From Hippophae tibetana (taxonomy: Eukaryota > Streptophyta > Magnoliopsida > Rosales > Elaeagnaceae): a stretch of 64,000 nucleotides of DNA. Below, piece after piece: positions 29,401-43,000 of the stretch. The position numbers were made by a program, and so were the translations under genes. The notes under the pieces were generated by a model. It did not search any database and had not been told where the DNA came from. It saw only the letters and a list, made by a program, of their open reading frames with translations. The stretch lies in NCBI GenBank assembly GCA_037013495.1, contig CM072802.1, positions 65,314,983 to 65,378,982 on the forward strand, written 5' to 3'. Position 1 is the first letter of the stretch. The number at the start of each line of letters is the position of its first letter.

Positions 29401-32400
29401 TCTAACACCCCGGTGGCAAAACCATGTCAAACGATGGAATTTTAGGGTGATGTTTTTACACATGTTTAGAATAGTATTCCATCTCGTACTCTAAAGTTTC
29501 ATAATTTGATGGACCCGGGAAGTATTCTAAGTCATATTTTCAAATTTTCGAAAAAATAATGAAAATAAGAAAATTCGGCAAAAATTATTATTTCTTGTTG
29601 GATGCAATTCCTTTCATCAACTAAAATTTATTGATCAAAAAATATAAAGTTTGGCACGGTATAAATATGAAGATGAGAAGAAATCCTCGTTTTGAGGTGC
29701 CACCGTTGCGGGTATTGATAGACACCTCTAACACCCCGTGCCCAAAACAATGTCAAACGATGGTATTTTGGGGCGATTGTTTTCACACATGTTTAGAATA
29801 GTACGCCATCTCGTCCAGGAAAGTTTCATGATTTTATGAAAAAGAAAAGTATTTTTAGTCATTTTTTGATGTCTTCGAAAAATCATTAAAAATGGAAAAT
29901 TCGGCCAAAATTATAATTTGTTGTTGGATGCAATTCCTTTCATCATCTAAGATTTATTGATCACAAAATATTAAGTTTGGCATGATATAAATACGAAGAT
30001 GGCAAGGAATCCTCGTTTTGAGGTGCCACCATTGCGAGCATTGATGGGCACCTCTAACACCCCGTGGGCAAAACCATGTCAAACGATGGAATTTTAGGGT
30101 GATGTTTTTAACACATGTTTAGAATAGTATTCCATCTCGTACTCTAAAGTTTCATAATTTGATGGACCCGGGAAGTATTCTAAGTCATTTTTTCAAATTT
30201 TCGAAAAATAATGAAAAATAGAAAATTCGGCCAAAATTATTATTTCTTGTTGGATGCAATTCCTTTCATCATCTAAGATTTATTGATAAAAAAAATATAA
30301 AGTTTGGCACGGTATAAATACGAAGATGAGAAGAAATCCTCATTTTGAGGTGCCACCGTTGCGGGCATTGACGGGCACCTCTAACACCCCGTGCCCAAAA
30401 CCATGTCAAACGATGGAATTTTGGAGCGAATGTTTTCACACATGTTTAGAATAGTACGCCATCTCTTCCAGGAAAGTTTCATGATTTTATGAAAAAGAAA
30501 AGTATTTTTAGTCATTTTTTGAAGTCTTAGAAAAATCATTAAAAATGGAAAATTCGGCCAAAATTATAATTTATTGTTGGATGCAATTCCTTTCATCATC
30601 TAAGATTTATTGATCACAAAATATTAAGTTTGGTATGATATAAATACGAACATGGCAAGGAATGCTCGTTTTGAGGTGCCACCGTTGCGATCATTGATGG
30701 GCACCTCTAACACCCCGTTGGCAAAACCATGTCAAAATATGGAATTTTAGGGTGATGTTTTTAAAACATGTTTAGAATAGTATTCCATCTCGTACTCTAA
30801 AGTTTCATAATTTGATGGACCCGGGAAGTATTCTAAGTCATTTTTTCAAATTTTCGAAAAATAATGAAAATTAGAAAATTGGGCCAAAATTATTATTTCT
30901 TGTTGGATGCAATTCCTTTCATCATCTAAGATTTATTGATCAAAAAATATAAAGTTTGGCATGGTATAAATACGAAGATGAGAAGAAATCCTCGTTTTGA
31001 GGTGCCACCGTTGCGGGCATTGATAGACACCTCTAACACCCCGTGCCCAAAACAATGTCAAACGATGGTATTTTGGTGCGATTGTTTTCACACATGTTTA
31101 GAAAAGTACGCCATCTCGTCCAGGAAAGTTTCATGATTTTATGAAAAAGAAAAGTATATTTAGTCATTTTTTGAAGTCTCGAAAAATCATTAAAAATGGA
31201 AAATTCGGCCAAAATTATAATTTATTGTTTGATGCAATTCCTTTCATCATCTAAGATTTATTGATCACAAAATATTAAGTTTGGCATGATATAAATACGA
31301 AGGTGGCAAGGAATGCTCGTTTTGAGGTGCCACCTTTGCGAGCATTGATGGGCACCTCTAACACCCCGTGGGCAAAACCATGTCAAACGATGGAATTTTA
31401 GGGTGATGTTTTTAACACATGTTTAGAATAGTATACCATCTCGTACTGTAAAGTTTCATAATTTGATGGACCCGGGAAGTATTCTTAGTCATTTTTTCAA
31501 ATTTTCGAAAAATAATGAAAAATAGAAAATTCGGCCAAAATTATTATTTCTTGTTGGATGCAATTCCTTTCATCATCTAAGATTTATTGATCACAAAATG
31601 TAAGGTTTGGCAAATATAAATACGAAGATGACAAGGAATTTTCCTTTTGAGGTGCCACCGTTGCGGGCATTGACGGGCACCTCTAACACCCCGGTGGCAA
31701 AACCATGTCAAACGATGGAATTTTAGGGTGATGTTTTTACACATGTTTAGAATAGTATTCCATCTCGTACTCTAAAGTTTCATAATTTGATGGACCCGGG
31801 AAGTATTCTAAGTCATATTTTCAAATTTTCGAAAAAATAATGAAAATAAGAAAATTCGGCAAAAATTATTATTTCTTGTTGGATGCAATTCCTTTCATCA
31901 ACTAAAATTTATTGATCAAAAAATATAAAGTTTGGCACGGTATAAATATGAAGATGAGAAGAAATCCTCGTTTTGAGGTGCCACCGTTGCGGGTATTGAT
32001 AGACACCTCTAACACCCCGTGCCCAAAACAATGTCAAACGATGGTATTTTGGGGCGATTGTTTTCACACATGTTTAGAATAGTACGCCATCTCGTCCAGG
32101 AAAGTTTCATGATTTTATGAAAAAGAAAAGTATTTTTAGTCATTTTTTGATGTCTTCGAAAAATCATTAAAAATGGAAAATTCGGCCAAAATTATAATTT
32201 GTTGTTGGATGCAATTCCTTTCATCATCTAAGATTTATTGATCACAAAATATTAAGTTTGGCATGATATAAATACGAAGATGGCAAGGAATCCTCGTTTT
32301 GAGGTGCCACCATTGCGAGCATTGATGGGCACCTCTAACACCCCGTGGGCAAAACCATGTCAAACGATGGAATTTTAGGGTGATGTTTTTAACACATGTT

Positions 32401-32408
32401 TAGAATAG
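20420..32408. repeat. HOR block 3: 7-monomer unit of 2281 bp, ~5.25 near-identical copies
   Basis: The marker 'ttggcatggtataaat' B monomer starts in the same phase near 21812, 24093, 26374, 28655 and 30936, each 2281 bp apart. Monomer order per unit is B-A-B-A-B-A-A: three B/A dimers plus one extra A ('ttggcaaatataaat'). Unit-specific marks include 'aaatatgaag', 'tacgaacatggc' with 'gcgatcattg', and 'gtcaaaatatgg'. Copies differ by few bases, so this is the most recently homogenised part of the window. The unit is entered near 20420 and left near 32408. Confidence 0.93.
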
Positions 32409-34195
32409 TATACCATCTCGTACTATAAAGTTTCATAATTTGATGGACCCGGGAAGTATTCTTAGTCATTTTTTCAAATTTTCGAAAAATAATGAAAAAT
32501 AGAAAATTCGGCCAAACTTATTATTTCTTGGTCGATGCAATTCCTTTCATCATCTAAGATTTATTGATCGCAAAATGTAAGGTTTGGCATGATATAAATA
32601 CGAAGATGACAAGGAATGGTCGTTTTGAGGTGCCACCGTTGCGGGCATTGACGGGCACCTCTAACACCCCGGTGGCAAAACCATGTCAAACGATGGAATT
32701 TTAGGGTGATGTTTTTAACACATGTTTAGAATAGTATACCATCTCGTACTCTAAAGTTTCATAATTTGATGGACCCAGGAAGTATTCTTAGTCATTTTTT
32801 CAAATTTTCGAAAAATAATGAAAAATAGAAAATTCGGCCAAAATTATTATTTCTTGTTGGATGCAATTCCTTTCATCAACTAAAATTTATTGATCAAAAA
32901 ATATAAAGTTTGGCACGGTATAAATACGAAGATGAGAAGAAATCCTCGTTTTGAGGTGCCACCGTTGCGGGTATTGATAGACACCTCTAACACCCCGTGC
33001 CCAAAACAATGTCAAACGATGGTATTTTGGGGCGATTTTTTTCACACATGTTTAGAATAGTACGCCATCTCGTCCAGGAAAGTTTCATGATTTTATGAAA
33101 AAGAAAAGTATTTTTAGTCATTTTTTGATGTCTTCGAAAAATCATTAAAAATGGAAAATTCGGCCAAAATTATAATTTATTGTTGGATGCAATTCCTTTC
33201 ATCATCTAAGATTTATTGATCACAAAATATTAAGTTTGGCATGATATAAATACGAAGATGGCAAGGAATCCTCGTTTTGAGGTGCCACCATTGCGAGCAT
33301 TGATGGGCACCTCTAACACCCCGTGGGCAAAACCATGTCAAACGATGGAATTTTAGGGTGATGTTTTTAACACATGTTTAGAATAGTATTCCATCTCGTA
33401 CTCTAAAGTTTCATAATTTGATGGACCCGGGAAGTATTCTAAGTCATTTTTTCAAATTTTCGAAAAATAATGAAAAATAGAAAATTCGGCCAAAATTATT
33501 ATTTCTTGTTGGATGCAATTCCTTTCATCATCTAAGATTTATTGATAAAAAAAATATAAAGTTTGGCACGGTATAAATACGAAGATGAGAAGAAATCCTC
33601 ATTTTGAGGTGCCACCGTTGCGGGCATTGACGGGCACCTCTAACACCCCGTGCCCAAAACCATGTCAAACGATGGAATTTTGGAGCGAATGTTTTCACAC
33701 ATGTTTAGAATAGTACGCCATCTCTTCCAGGAAAGTTTCATGATTTTATGAAAAAGAAAAGTATTTTTAGTCATTTTTTGAAGTCTTAGAAAAATCAATA
33801 AAAATGGAAAATTCGGCCAAAATTATAATTTATTGTTGGATGCAATTCCTTTCATCATCTAAGATTTATTGATCACAAAATATTAAGTTTGGTATGATAT
33901 AAATACGAACATGGCAAGGAATGCTCGTTTTGAGGTGCCACCGTTGCGATCATTGATGGGCACCTCTAACACCCCGTTGGCAAAACCATGTCAAAATATG
34001 GAATTTTAGGGTGATGTTTTTAAAACATGTTTAGAATAGTATTCCATCTCGTACTCTAAAGTTTCATAATTTGATGGACCCGGGAAGTATTCTAAGTCAT
34101 TTTTTCAAATTTTCGAAAAATAATGAAAATTAGAAAATTGGGCCAAAATTATTATTTCTTGTTGGATGCAATTCCTTTCATCATCTAAGATTTAT
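32408..34195. repeat. Junction segment: three inserted monomers, then return to 7-mer phase
   Basis: The distance between 7-mer phase markers grows here to 3259 bp (ten monomers, 30936 to 34195). The extra monomers carry 'ttggtcgatgcaatt', 'attgatcgcaaaatg' and 'gacccaggaag', also seen together near 16.2-16.5 kb. From about 33.25 kb the sequence again follows the 7-mer order, including the eight-A variant near 33546. Confidence 0.75.
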
Positions 34196-37100
34196 TGATC
34201 AAAAAATATAAAGTTTGGCATGGTATAAATACGAAGATGAGAAGAAATCCTCGTTTTGAGGTGCCACCGTTGCGGGCATTGATAGACACCTCTAACACCC
34301 CGTGCCCAAAACAATGTCAAACGATGGTATTTTGGTGCGATTGTTTTCACACATGTTTAGAAAAGTACGCCATCTCGTCCAGGAAAGTTTCATGATTTTA
34401 TGAAAAAGAAAAGTATATTTAGTCATTTTTTGAAGTCTCGAAAAATCATTAAAAATGGAAAATTCGGCCAAAATTATAATTTATTGTTTGATGCAATTCC
34501 TTTCATCATCTAAGATTTATTGATCACAAAATATTAAGTTTGGCATGATATAAATACGAAGGTGGCAAGGAATGCTCGTTTTGAGGTGCCACCTTTGCGA
34601 GCATTGATGGGCACCTCTAACACCCCGTGGGCAAAACCATGTCAAACGATGGAATTTTAGGGTGATGTTTTTAACACATGTTTAGAATAGTATACCATCT
34701 CGTACTGTAAAGTTTCATAATTTGATGGACCCGGGAAGTATTCTTAGTCATTTTTTCAAATTTTCGAAAAATAATGAAAAATAGAAAATTCGGCCAAAAT
34801 TATTATTTCTTGTTGGATGCAATTCCTTTCATCATCTAAGATTTATTGATCACAAAATGTAAGGTTTGGCAAATATAAATACGAAGATGACAAGGAATTC
34901 TCCTTTTGAGGTGCCACCGTTGCGGGCATTGACGGGCACCTCTAACACCCCGGTGGCAAAACCATGTCAAACGATGGAATTTTAGGGTGATGTTTTTACA
35001 CATGTTTAGAATAGTATTCCATCTCGTACTCTAAAGTTTCATAATTTGATGGACCCGGGAAGTATTCTAAGTCATATTTTCAAATTTTCGAAAAAATAAT
35101 GAAAATAAGAAAATTCGGCAAAAATTATTATTTCTTGTTGGATGCAATTCCTTTCATCAACTAAAATTTATTGATCAAAAAATATAAAGTTTGGCACGGT
35201 ATAAATATGAAGATGAGAAGAAATCCTCGTTTTGAGGTGCCACCGTTGCGGGTATTGATAGACACCTCTAACACCCCGTGCCCAAAACAATGTCAAACGA
35301 TGGTATTTTGGGGCGATTGTTTTCACACATGTTTAGAATAGTACGCCATCTCGTCCAGGAAAGTTTCATGATTTTATGAAAAAGAAAAGTATTTTTAGTC
35401 ATTTTTTGATGTCTTCGAAAAATCATTAAAAATGGAAAATTCGGCCAAAATTATAATTTGTTGTTGGATGCAATTCCTTTCATCATCTAAGATTTATTGA
35501 TCACAAAATATTAAGTTTGGCATGATATAAATACGAAGATGGCAAGGAATCCTCGTTTTGAGGTGCCACCATTGCGAGCATTGATGGGCACCTCTAACAC
35601 CCCGTGGGCAAAACCATGTCAAACGATGGAATTTTAGGGTGATGTTTTTAACACATGTTTAGAATAGTATACCATCTCGTACTATAAAGTTTCATAATTT
35701 GATGGACCCGGGAAGTATTCTTAGTCATTTTTTCAAATTTTCGAAAAATAATGAAAAATAGAAAATTCGGCCAAACTTATTATTTCTTGGTCGATGCAAT
35801 TCCTTTCATCATCTAAGATTTATTGATCAAAAAATATAAAGTTTGGCAAGGTATAAATACGAAGATGAGAAGAAATCCTCGTTTTGAGGTGCCACCGTTG
35901 CGGGCATTGACGGGTACCTCTAACACCCCGGTGGCAAAACCATGCCAACGATGGAATTTTAGGGTGATGTTTTTAACACATGTTTAGAATAGTATACCAT
36001 CTCGTACTCTAAAGTTTCATAATTTGATGGACCCGGGAAGTATTCTAAGTCATTTTTTCAAATTTTCGAAAAGTAATAAAAATTAGAAAATTCGGCCAAA
36101 ATTATTATTTCTTGTTGGATGCAATTCCTTTCATCATCTAAGATTTATTGATCAAAAAATATAAAGTTTGGCATGGTATAAATACGAAGATGAGAAGAAA
36201 TCCTCGTTTTGAGGTGCCACCGTTGCGGGCATTGATAGACACCTCTAACACCCCGTGCCCAAAACAATGTCAAACGATGGTATTTTGGTGCGATTGTTTT
36301 CACACATGTTTAGAAAAGTACGCCATCTCGTCCAGGAAAGTTTCATGATTTTATGAAAAAGAAAAGTATATTTAGTCATTTTTTGAAGTCTCGAAAAATC
36401 ATTAAAAATGGAAAATTCGGCCAAAATTATAATTTATTGTTTGATGCAATTCCTTTCATCATCTAAGATTTATTGATCACAAAATATTAAGTTTGGCATG
36501 ATATAAATACGAAGGTGGCAAGGAATGCTCATTTTGAGGTGCCACCTTTGCGAGCATTGATGGGCACCTCTAACACCCCGTGGGCAAAACCATGTCAAAC
36601 GATGGAATTTTAGGGTGATGTTTTTAACACATGTTTAGAATAGTATACCATCTCGTACTGTAAAGTTTCATAATTTGATGGACCCGGGAAGTATTCTTAG
36701 TCATTTTTTCAAATTTTCGAAAAATAATGAAAAATAGAAAATTCGGCCAAAATTATTATTTCTTGTTGGATGCAATTCCTTTCATCATCTAAGATTTATT
36801 GATCACAAAATGTAAGGTTTGGCAAATATAAATACGAAGATGACAAGGAATTCTCCTTTTGAGGTGCCACCGTTGCGGGCATTGACGGGCACCTCTAACA
36901 CCCCGGTGGCAAAACCATGTCAAACGATGGAATTTTAGGGTGATGTTTTTACACATGTTTAGAATAGTATTCCATCTCGTACTCTAAAGTTTCATAATTT
37001 GATGGACCCGGGAAGTATTCTAAGTCATATTTTCAAATTTTCGAAAAAATAATGAAAATAAGAAAATTCGGCAAAAATTATTATTTCTTGTTGGATGCAA

Positions 37101-38100
37101 TTCCTTTCATCAACTAAAATTTATTGATCAAAAAATATAAAGTTTGGCACGGTATAAATATGAAGATGAGAAGAAATCCTCGTTTTGAGGTGCCACCGTT
37201 GCGGGTATTGATAGACACCTCTAACACCCCGTGCCCAAAACAATGTCAAACGATGGTATTTTGGGGCGATTGTTTTCACACATGTTTAGAATAGTACGCC
37301 ATCTCGTCCAGGAAAGTTTCATGATTTTATGAAAAAGAAAAGTATTTTTAGTCATTTTTTGATGTCTTCGAAAAATCATTAAAAATGGAAAATTCGGCCA
37401 AAATTATAATTTGTTGTTGGATGCAATTCCTTTCATCATCTAAGATTTATTGATCACAAAATATTAAGTTTGGCATGATATAAATACGAAGATGGCAAGG
37501 AATCCTCGTTTTGAGGTGCCACCATTGCGAGCATTGATGGGCACCTCTAACACCCCGTGGGCAAAACCATGTCAAACGATGGAATTTTAGGGTGATGTTT
37601 TTAACACATGTTTAGAATAGTATACCATCTCGTACTATAAAGTTTCATAATTTGATGGACCCGGGAAGTATTCTTAGTCATTTTTTCAAATTTTCGAAAA
37701 ATAATGAAAAATAGAAAATTCGGCTAAACTTATTATTTCTTGGTCGATGCAATTCCTTTCATCATCTAAGATTTATTGATCAAAAAATATAAAGTTTGGC
37801 AAGGTATAAATACGAAGATGAGAAGAAATCCTCGTTTTGAGGTGCCACCGTTGCGGGCATTGACGGGTACCTCTAACACCCCGGTGGCAAAACCATGCCA
37901 ACGATGGAATTTTAGGGTGATGTTTTTAACACATGTTTAGAATAGTATACCATCTCGTACTCTAAAGTTTCATAATTTGATGGACCCGGGAAGTATTCTA
38001 AGTCATTTTTTCAAATTTTCGAAAAGTAATAAAAATTAGAAAATTCGGCCAAAATTATTATTTCTTGTTGGATGCAATTCCTTTCATCATCTAAGATTTA
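34195..38100. repeat. HOR block 4: 6-monomer unit of 1953 bp, two copies
   Basis: The private string 'cgggtacctctaacacc' at 35911 recurs at 37864, and 'aaaaccatgccaacgatgg' and 'aaaagtaataaaaattag' recur at the same 1953-bp spacing. The unit looks like a 7-mer derivative in which some monomers were replaced by a 'ttggcaaggtataaat' hybrid monomer. Confidence 0.82.
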
Positions 38101-41100
38101 TTGATCAAAAAATATAAAGTTTGGCACGGTATAAATACGAAGATGAGAAGAAATCCTCGTTTTGAGGTGCCACCGTTGTAGGCACTGATAGACACCTCTA
38201 ACACCCCGTGCCCAAAACAATGTCAAACGTTGGTATTTTGGTGCGATTGTTTTGACACATGTTTAGAATAGTACGCCATCTCGTCCAGGAAAATTTCATG
38301 ATTTTATGAAAAAGAAAAGTATTTTTAGTCATTTTTTGAAGTCTTCGAAAAATCATTAAAAATGGAAAATTCGGCCAAAATTATAATTTATTGTTGGATG
38401 CAATTCCTTTCATCATCTAAGATTTATTGATAACAAAATATTAAGTTTGGCATGATATAAATACGAAGATGGCAAGCAATGCTCGTTTTGAGGTGCCACC
38501 GTTGCGAGCATTGATGGGCACCTCTAACACCCCGTGGGCAAAACCATGTCAAACGATGGGATTTTAGGGTGATGTTTTTTACACATGTTTAGAATAGTAT
38601 TCCATCTCGTACTCTAAATTTTCATAATTTGATGGACCCGGGAAGTATTCTAAGTCATTTTTTCAAATTTTCGAAAAATAATGAAAATTAGAAAATTCGG
38701 CCAAAATTATTATTTCTTGTTGGATGCAATTCCTTTCATCATCTAAGATTTATTGATCAAAAAATATAAAGTTTGGCACGGTATAAATACGAAGATGAGA
38801 AGAAATCCTCGTTTTGAGGTGCCACCGTTGTGGGCATTGATAGACACCTCTAAAACCCCGTGCCCAAAACAATGTCAAACGATGCTATTTTGGTGCGATT
38901 GTTTTCACACATGTTTAGAATAGTACGCCATCTCGTCCAGGAAAATTTCATGATTTTATGAAAAAGAAAAGTATTTTTAGTCATTTTTTGAAGTCTTAGA
39001 AAAATCATTAAAAATGGAAAATCGGCCAAAATTATAATTTATTGTTGGATGCAATTCCTTTCATCATCTAAGATTTATTGATCACAAAATATTAAGTTTG
39101 GCATGATATAAATACGAAGATGGCAAGGAATGCTCTTTTTGAGGTGCCACCGTTGCGGGCATTGATGGACACCTCTAACACCCCGTTCCCAAAACAATGT
39201 CAAATGATGGTATTTTGGGGCGATTGTTTTCACACATGTTTAGAATAGTACGCCATCTCGTCCAGGAAAGCTTCATTATTTTATGAAAAAGGAAAGTATT
39301 TTTAGTCATTTTTTGAAGTCTTCAAAAAATAATTAAAAATGGAAAATTCGGCCAAAATTATAATTTATTGTTTGATGCAATTCCTTTCATCATCTAAGAT
39401 TTATTGATCACAAAATATTAAGTTTGGCATGATATAAATACGAAGATGGCAAGGAATGCTCGTTTTGAGGTGCCACCGTTGCGAGCATTGATGGGCACCT
39501 CTAACACCCCGAGGGCAAAACCATGTCAAACGATGGAATTTTAGGGTGATGTTTTTAACACATGTTTAGAATAGTATTCCATATCGTACTGTAAAGTTTC
39601 ATAATTTGATGGACCCGGAAAGTATTCTTAGTCATTTTTTCAAATTTTCGAAAAATAATGAAAAATAGAAAATTTGGCCAAAATTATTATTTCTGATTAG
39701 ATGCAATTCCTTTTATCATCTAAGATTTATTGATCACAAAATGTAAGGTTTGGCAAATATAAATACGAAGATGACAAGGAATTCTCGTTTTGAGGTGCCA
39801 CCGTTGCGGGCATTGACGGGCACCTCTAACACCCCGGTGGCAAAACCATGTCAAACGATGGAATTTTAGGGTGATGTTTTTTACACATGTTTAGAATAGT
39901 ATTCCATCTCGTACTCTAAAGTTTCATAATTTGATGGACCCGGGAAGTATTCTAAGTCATTGTTTCAAATTTTCGAAAAATAATGAAAAATAGAAACATT
40001 TGGCCAAAATTATTATTTCTTGTTGGATGCAATTCCTTTCATCATCTAAGATTTATTGATCACAAAAGATAAAGTTTGGCATGATATAAATACGAAGATG
40101 ACAAGGAATGCTCGTTTTGAGGTGCCACCATTGCGGGTATTGATGGGCACCTCTAACACCCCGGTGGCAAAATCATGTCAAACGATGGAATTTTAGGGTG
40201 ATGTTTTTTACACATGTTGAGAATAGTATTCCATCTCGTACTGTAAAGTTTCATCATTTGATGGACCCGGGAAGTATTCTAAATCATTTTTTCAAATTTT
40301 TGAAAAATAATGAAAATAAGAAAATTCGGCCAAAATTATTATTTCTTGTTGGATGCAATTCCTTTCAACATCTAAGATTTATTGATCAAAAAATATAAAG
40401 TTTGGCACGGTATAAATACGAAGATGAGAAGAAATCCTCGTTTTGAGGTGCCACCGTTGCGGGCATTGATAGACACCTCTAACACCCCGTGCCCAAAACA
40501 ATGTCAAATGATGGTATTTTGGGGCGATTGTTTTCACACATGTTTAGAATAGTACGCCATCTCGTCCAGGAAAGTTTCATGATTTTATGAAAAAGAAAAG
40601 TATTTTTAGTCATTTTTTGATGTCTTCGAAAAATAATAAAAATGGAAAATTCGGCCAAAATTATAATTTATTGTTGGATGCAATTCCTTTCATCATCTAA
40701 GATTTATTGATCACAAAATATAAAGTTTGGCATGATATAAATACGAAGATGACAAGGAATGCTCGTTTTGAGGTGCCACCGTTGCGGGCATTGACGGGCA
40801 CCTCTAACAACCCGGTGGCAAAACCATGTCAAACGATTGAATTTTAGGGTGATGTTTTTAACACATGTTTAGAATAGTATTCCATCTCGTACTCTAAAGT
40901 TTCATAATTTGATGGACCCGGGAAGTATTCTAAGTCATTTTTTCAAATTTTCGAAAAATAATGAAAATTAGAAAATTCGGCCAAAATTATTATTTCTTGT
41001 TAGATGCAATTCCTTTCCTCATCTAAGATTTATTGATAAAAAAATATAAAGTTTGGCACGGTATAAATACGAAGATGAGAAGAAATCCTCGTTTTGAGGT

Positions 41101-43000
41101 GCCACCGTTGCGGGCATTGATAGACACCTCTAACACCCAGTGCCCAAAACAATGTCAAACGATGGTATTTTGGAGCGATTGTTTTCACACATGTTTAGAA
41201 TAGTATGCCATCTCGTCGAGGAAAGTTTCATGATTTTGTGAAAAAGAAAAGTATTTTTAGTCATTTTTTGAAGTCTTCGAAAAATCATTAAAAATGGAAA
41301 ATTCGGACAAAATAATAATTTATTGTTGGATGCAATTCCTTTCATCATCTAAGATTTATTGATCACAAAATATTAAGTTTGGAATGATATAAATACGAAG
41401 ATGGCAAGGAATGCTCGTTTTGAGGTGCCACCGTTGCGGGCATTGATGGACACCTCTAACACCCCGTGCCCAAAACAATGTCAAATGATGGTATTTTGGG
41501 GCGATTGTTTTCACACATGTTTAGAATAGTACGCCATCTCGTCCAAGAAAGCTTCATTATTTTATGAAAAAGGAAAGTATTTTTAGTCATTTTTTGAAGT
41601 CTTCAAAAAATCATTAAAAATGGAAAATTCGGCCAAAATTATAATTTATTGTTGGATGCAATTCCTTTCATCATCTAAGATTTATTCATCACAAAATATT
41701 AAGTTTGGCATGATATAAATACGAAGATGGCAAGGAATGCTCGTTTTGAGGTGCCACCGTTGCGAGCATTGATGGGCACCTCTAACACCCCGAGGGCAAA
41801 ACCATGTCAAACGATGGAATTTTAGGGTGATGTTTTTAACACATGTTTAGAATAGTATTCCATCTCGTACTGTAAAGTTTCATAATTTGATGGACCCGGG
41901 AAGTATTCTAAGTCATTGTTTCAAATTTTCGAAAAATAATGAAAAATAGAAAAATTTGGCTAAAATTATTATTTCTTGTTGCATGCAATTCCTTTCATCA
42001 TCTAAGATTTATTGATCACAAAATATAAAGTTTGGAATGATATAAATACGAAGATGACAAGGAATGCTCGTTTTGAGGTGCCACCATTGCGGGTATTGAT
42101 GGGCACCTCTAACACCCCGGTGGCAAAATCATGTCAAACGATGGAATTTTAGGGTGATGTTTTTTACACATGTTGAGAATAGTATTCCATCTCGTACTGT
42201 AAAGTTTCATAATTTGATGGACCCGGGAAGTATACTTAGTCATTTTTTCAAATTTTAAAAAAATAATGAAAAATAGAAAATTCGGCAAAAATTATTATTT
42301 CTTGTTGGATGCAATTCCTTTCAACATCTAAGATTTATTGATCACAAAATGTAAGGTTTGGCAAATATAAATACGAAGATGACCAGGAATTCTCGTTTTG
42401 AGGTGCCACCGTTGCGGGCATTGACGGGCACCACTAACACCCCGGTGGCAAAACCATGTCAAACGATGGAATTTTAGGGTGATGTTTTTTACACATGTTT
42501 AGAATAGTATTCCATCTCGTACTCTAAATTTTCATAATTTGATGGACCCGGGAAGTATTCTAAGTCATTGTTTCAAATTTTCGAAAAATAATGAAAAATA
42601 GAAAAATTTGGCCAAAATTATTATTTCTTGTTGCATGCAATTCCTTTCATCATCTAAGATTTATTGATCACAAAATATAATGTTTGGCATGATATAAATA
42701 TGAAGATGAAGGGGAATGCTCGTTTTGAGGTGCCACCATTGCGGGTATTGATGGGCACCTCTAACACCCCGGTGGCAAAATCATGTCAAACGATGGAATT
42801 TTAGGGTGATGTTTTTTACACATGTTGAGAATAGTATTCCATCTCGTACTGTAAAGTTTCATAATTTGATGGACCCGGGAAGTATACTTAGTCATTTTTT
42901 CAAATTTTAAAAAAATAATGAAAATAAGAAAATTCGGCCAAAATTATTATTTCTTGTTGGATGCAATTCCTTTCATCATCTAAGATTTATTGATCAAAAA
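38100..43000. repeat. Divergent satellite monomers without clear HOR
   Basis: A and B monomers alternate but differ more from one another ('gttgtaggcactgatag', 'ccccgagggcaaaacc', 'ttctgattagatgc', 'aaaggaaagtat', 'gttgagaatagtattcc'). The start (about 38.0-38.75 kb) resembles 17.8-18.5 kb, and 39.4-40.0 kb resembles the 5-mer units at 49.9-50.5 kb. Only satellite sequence is present; I see no gene. Confidence 0.78.
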
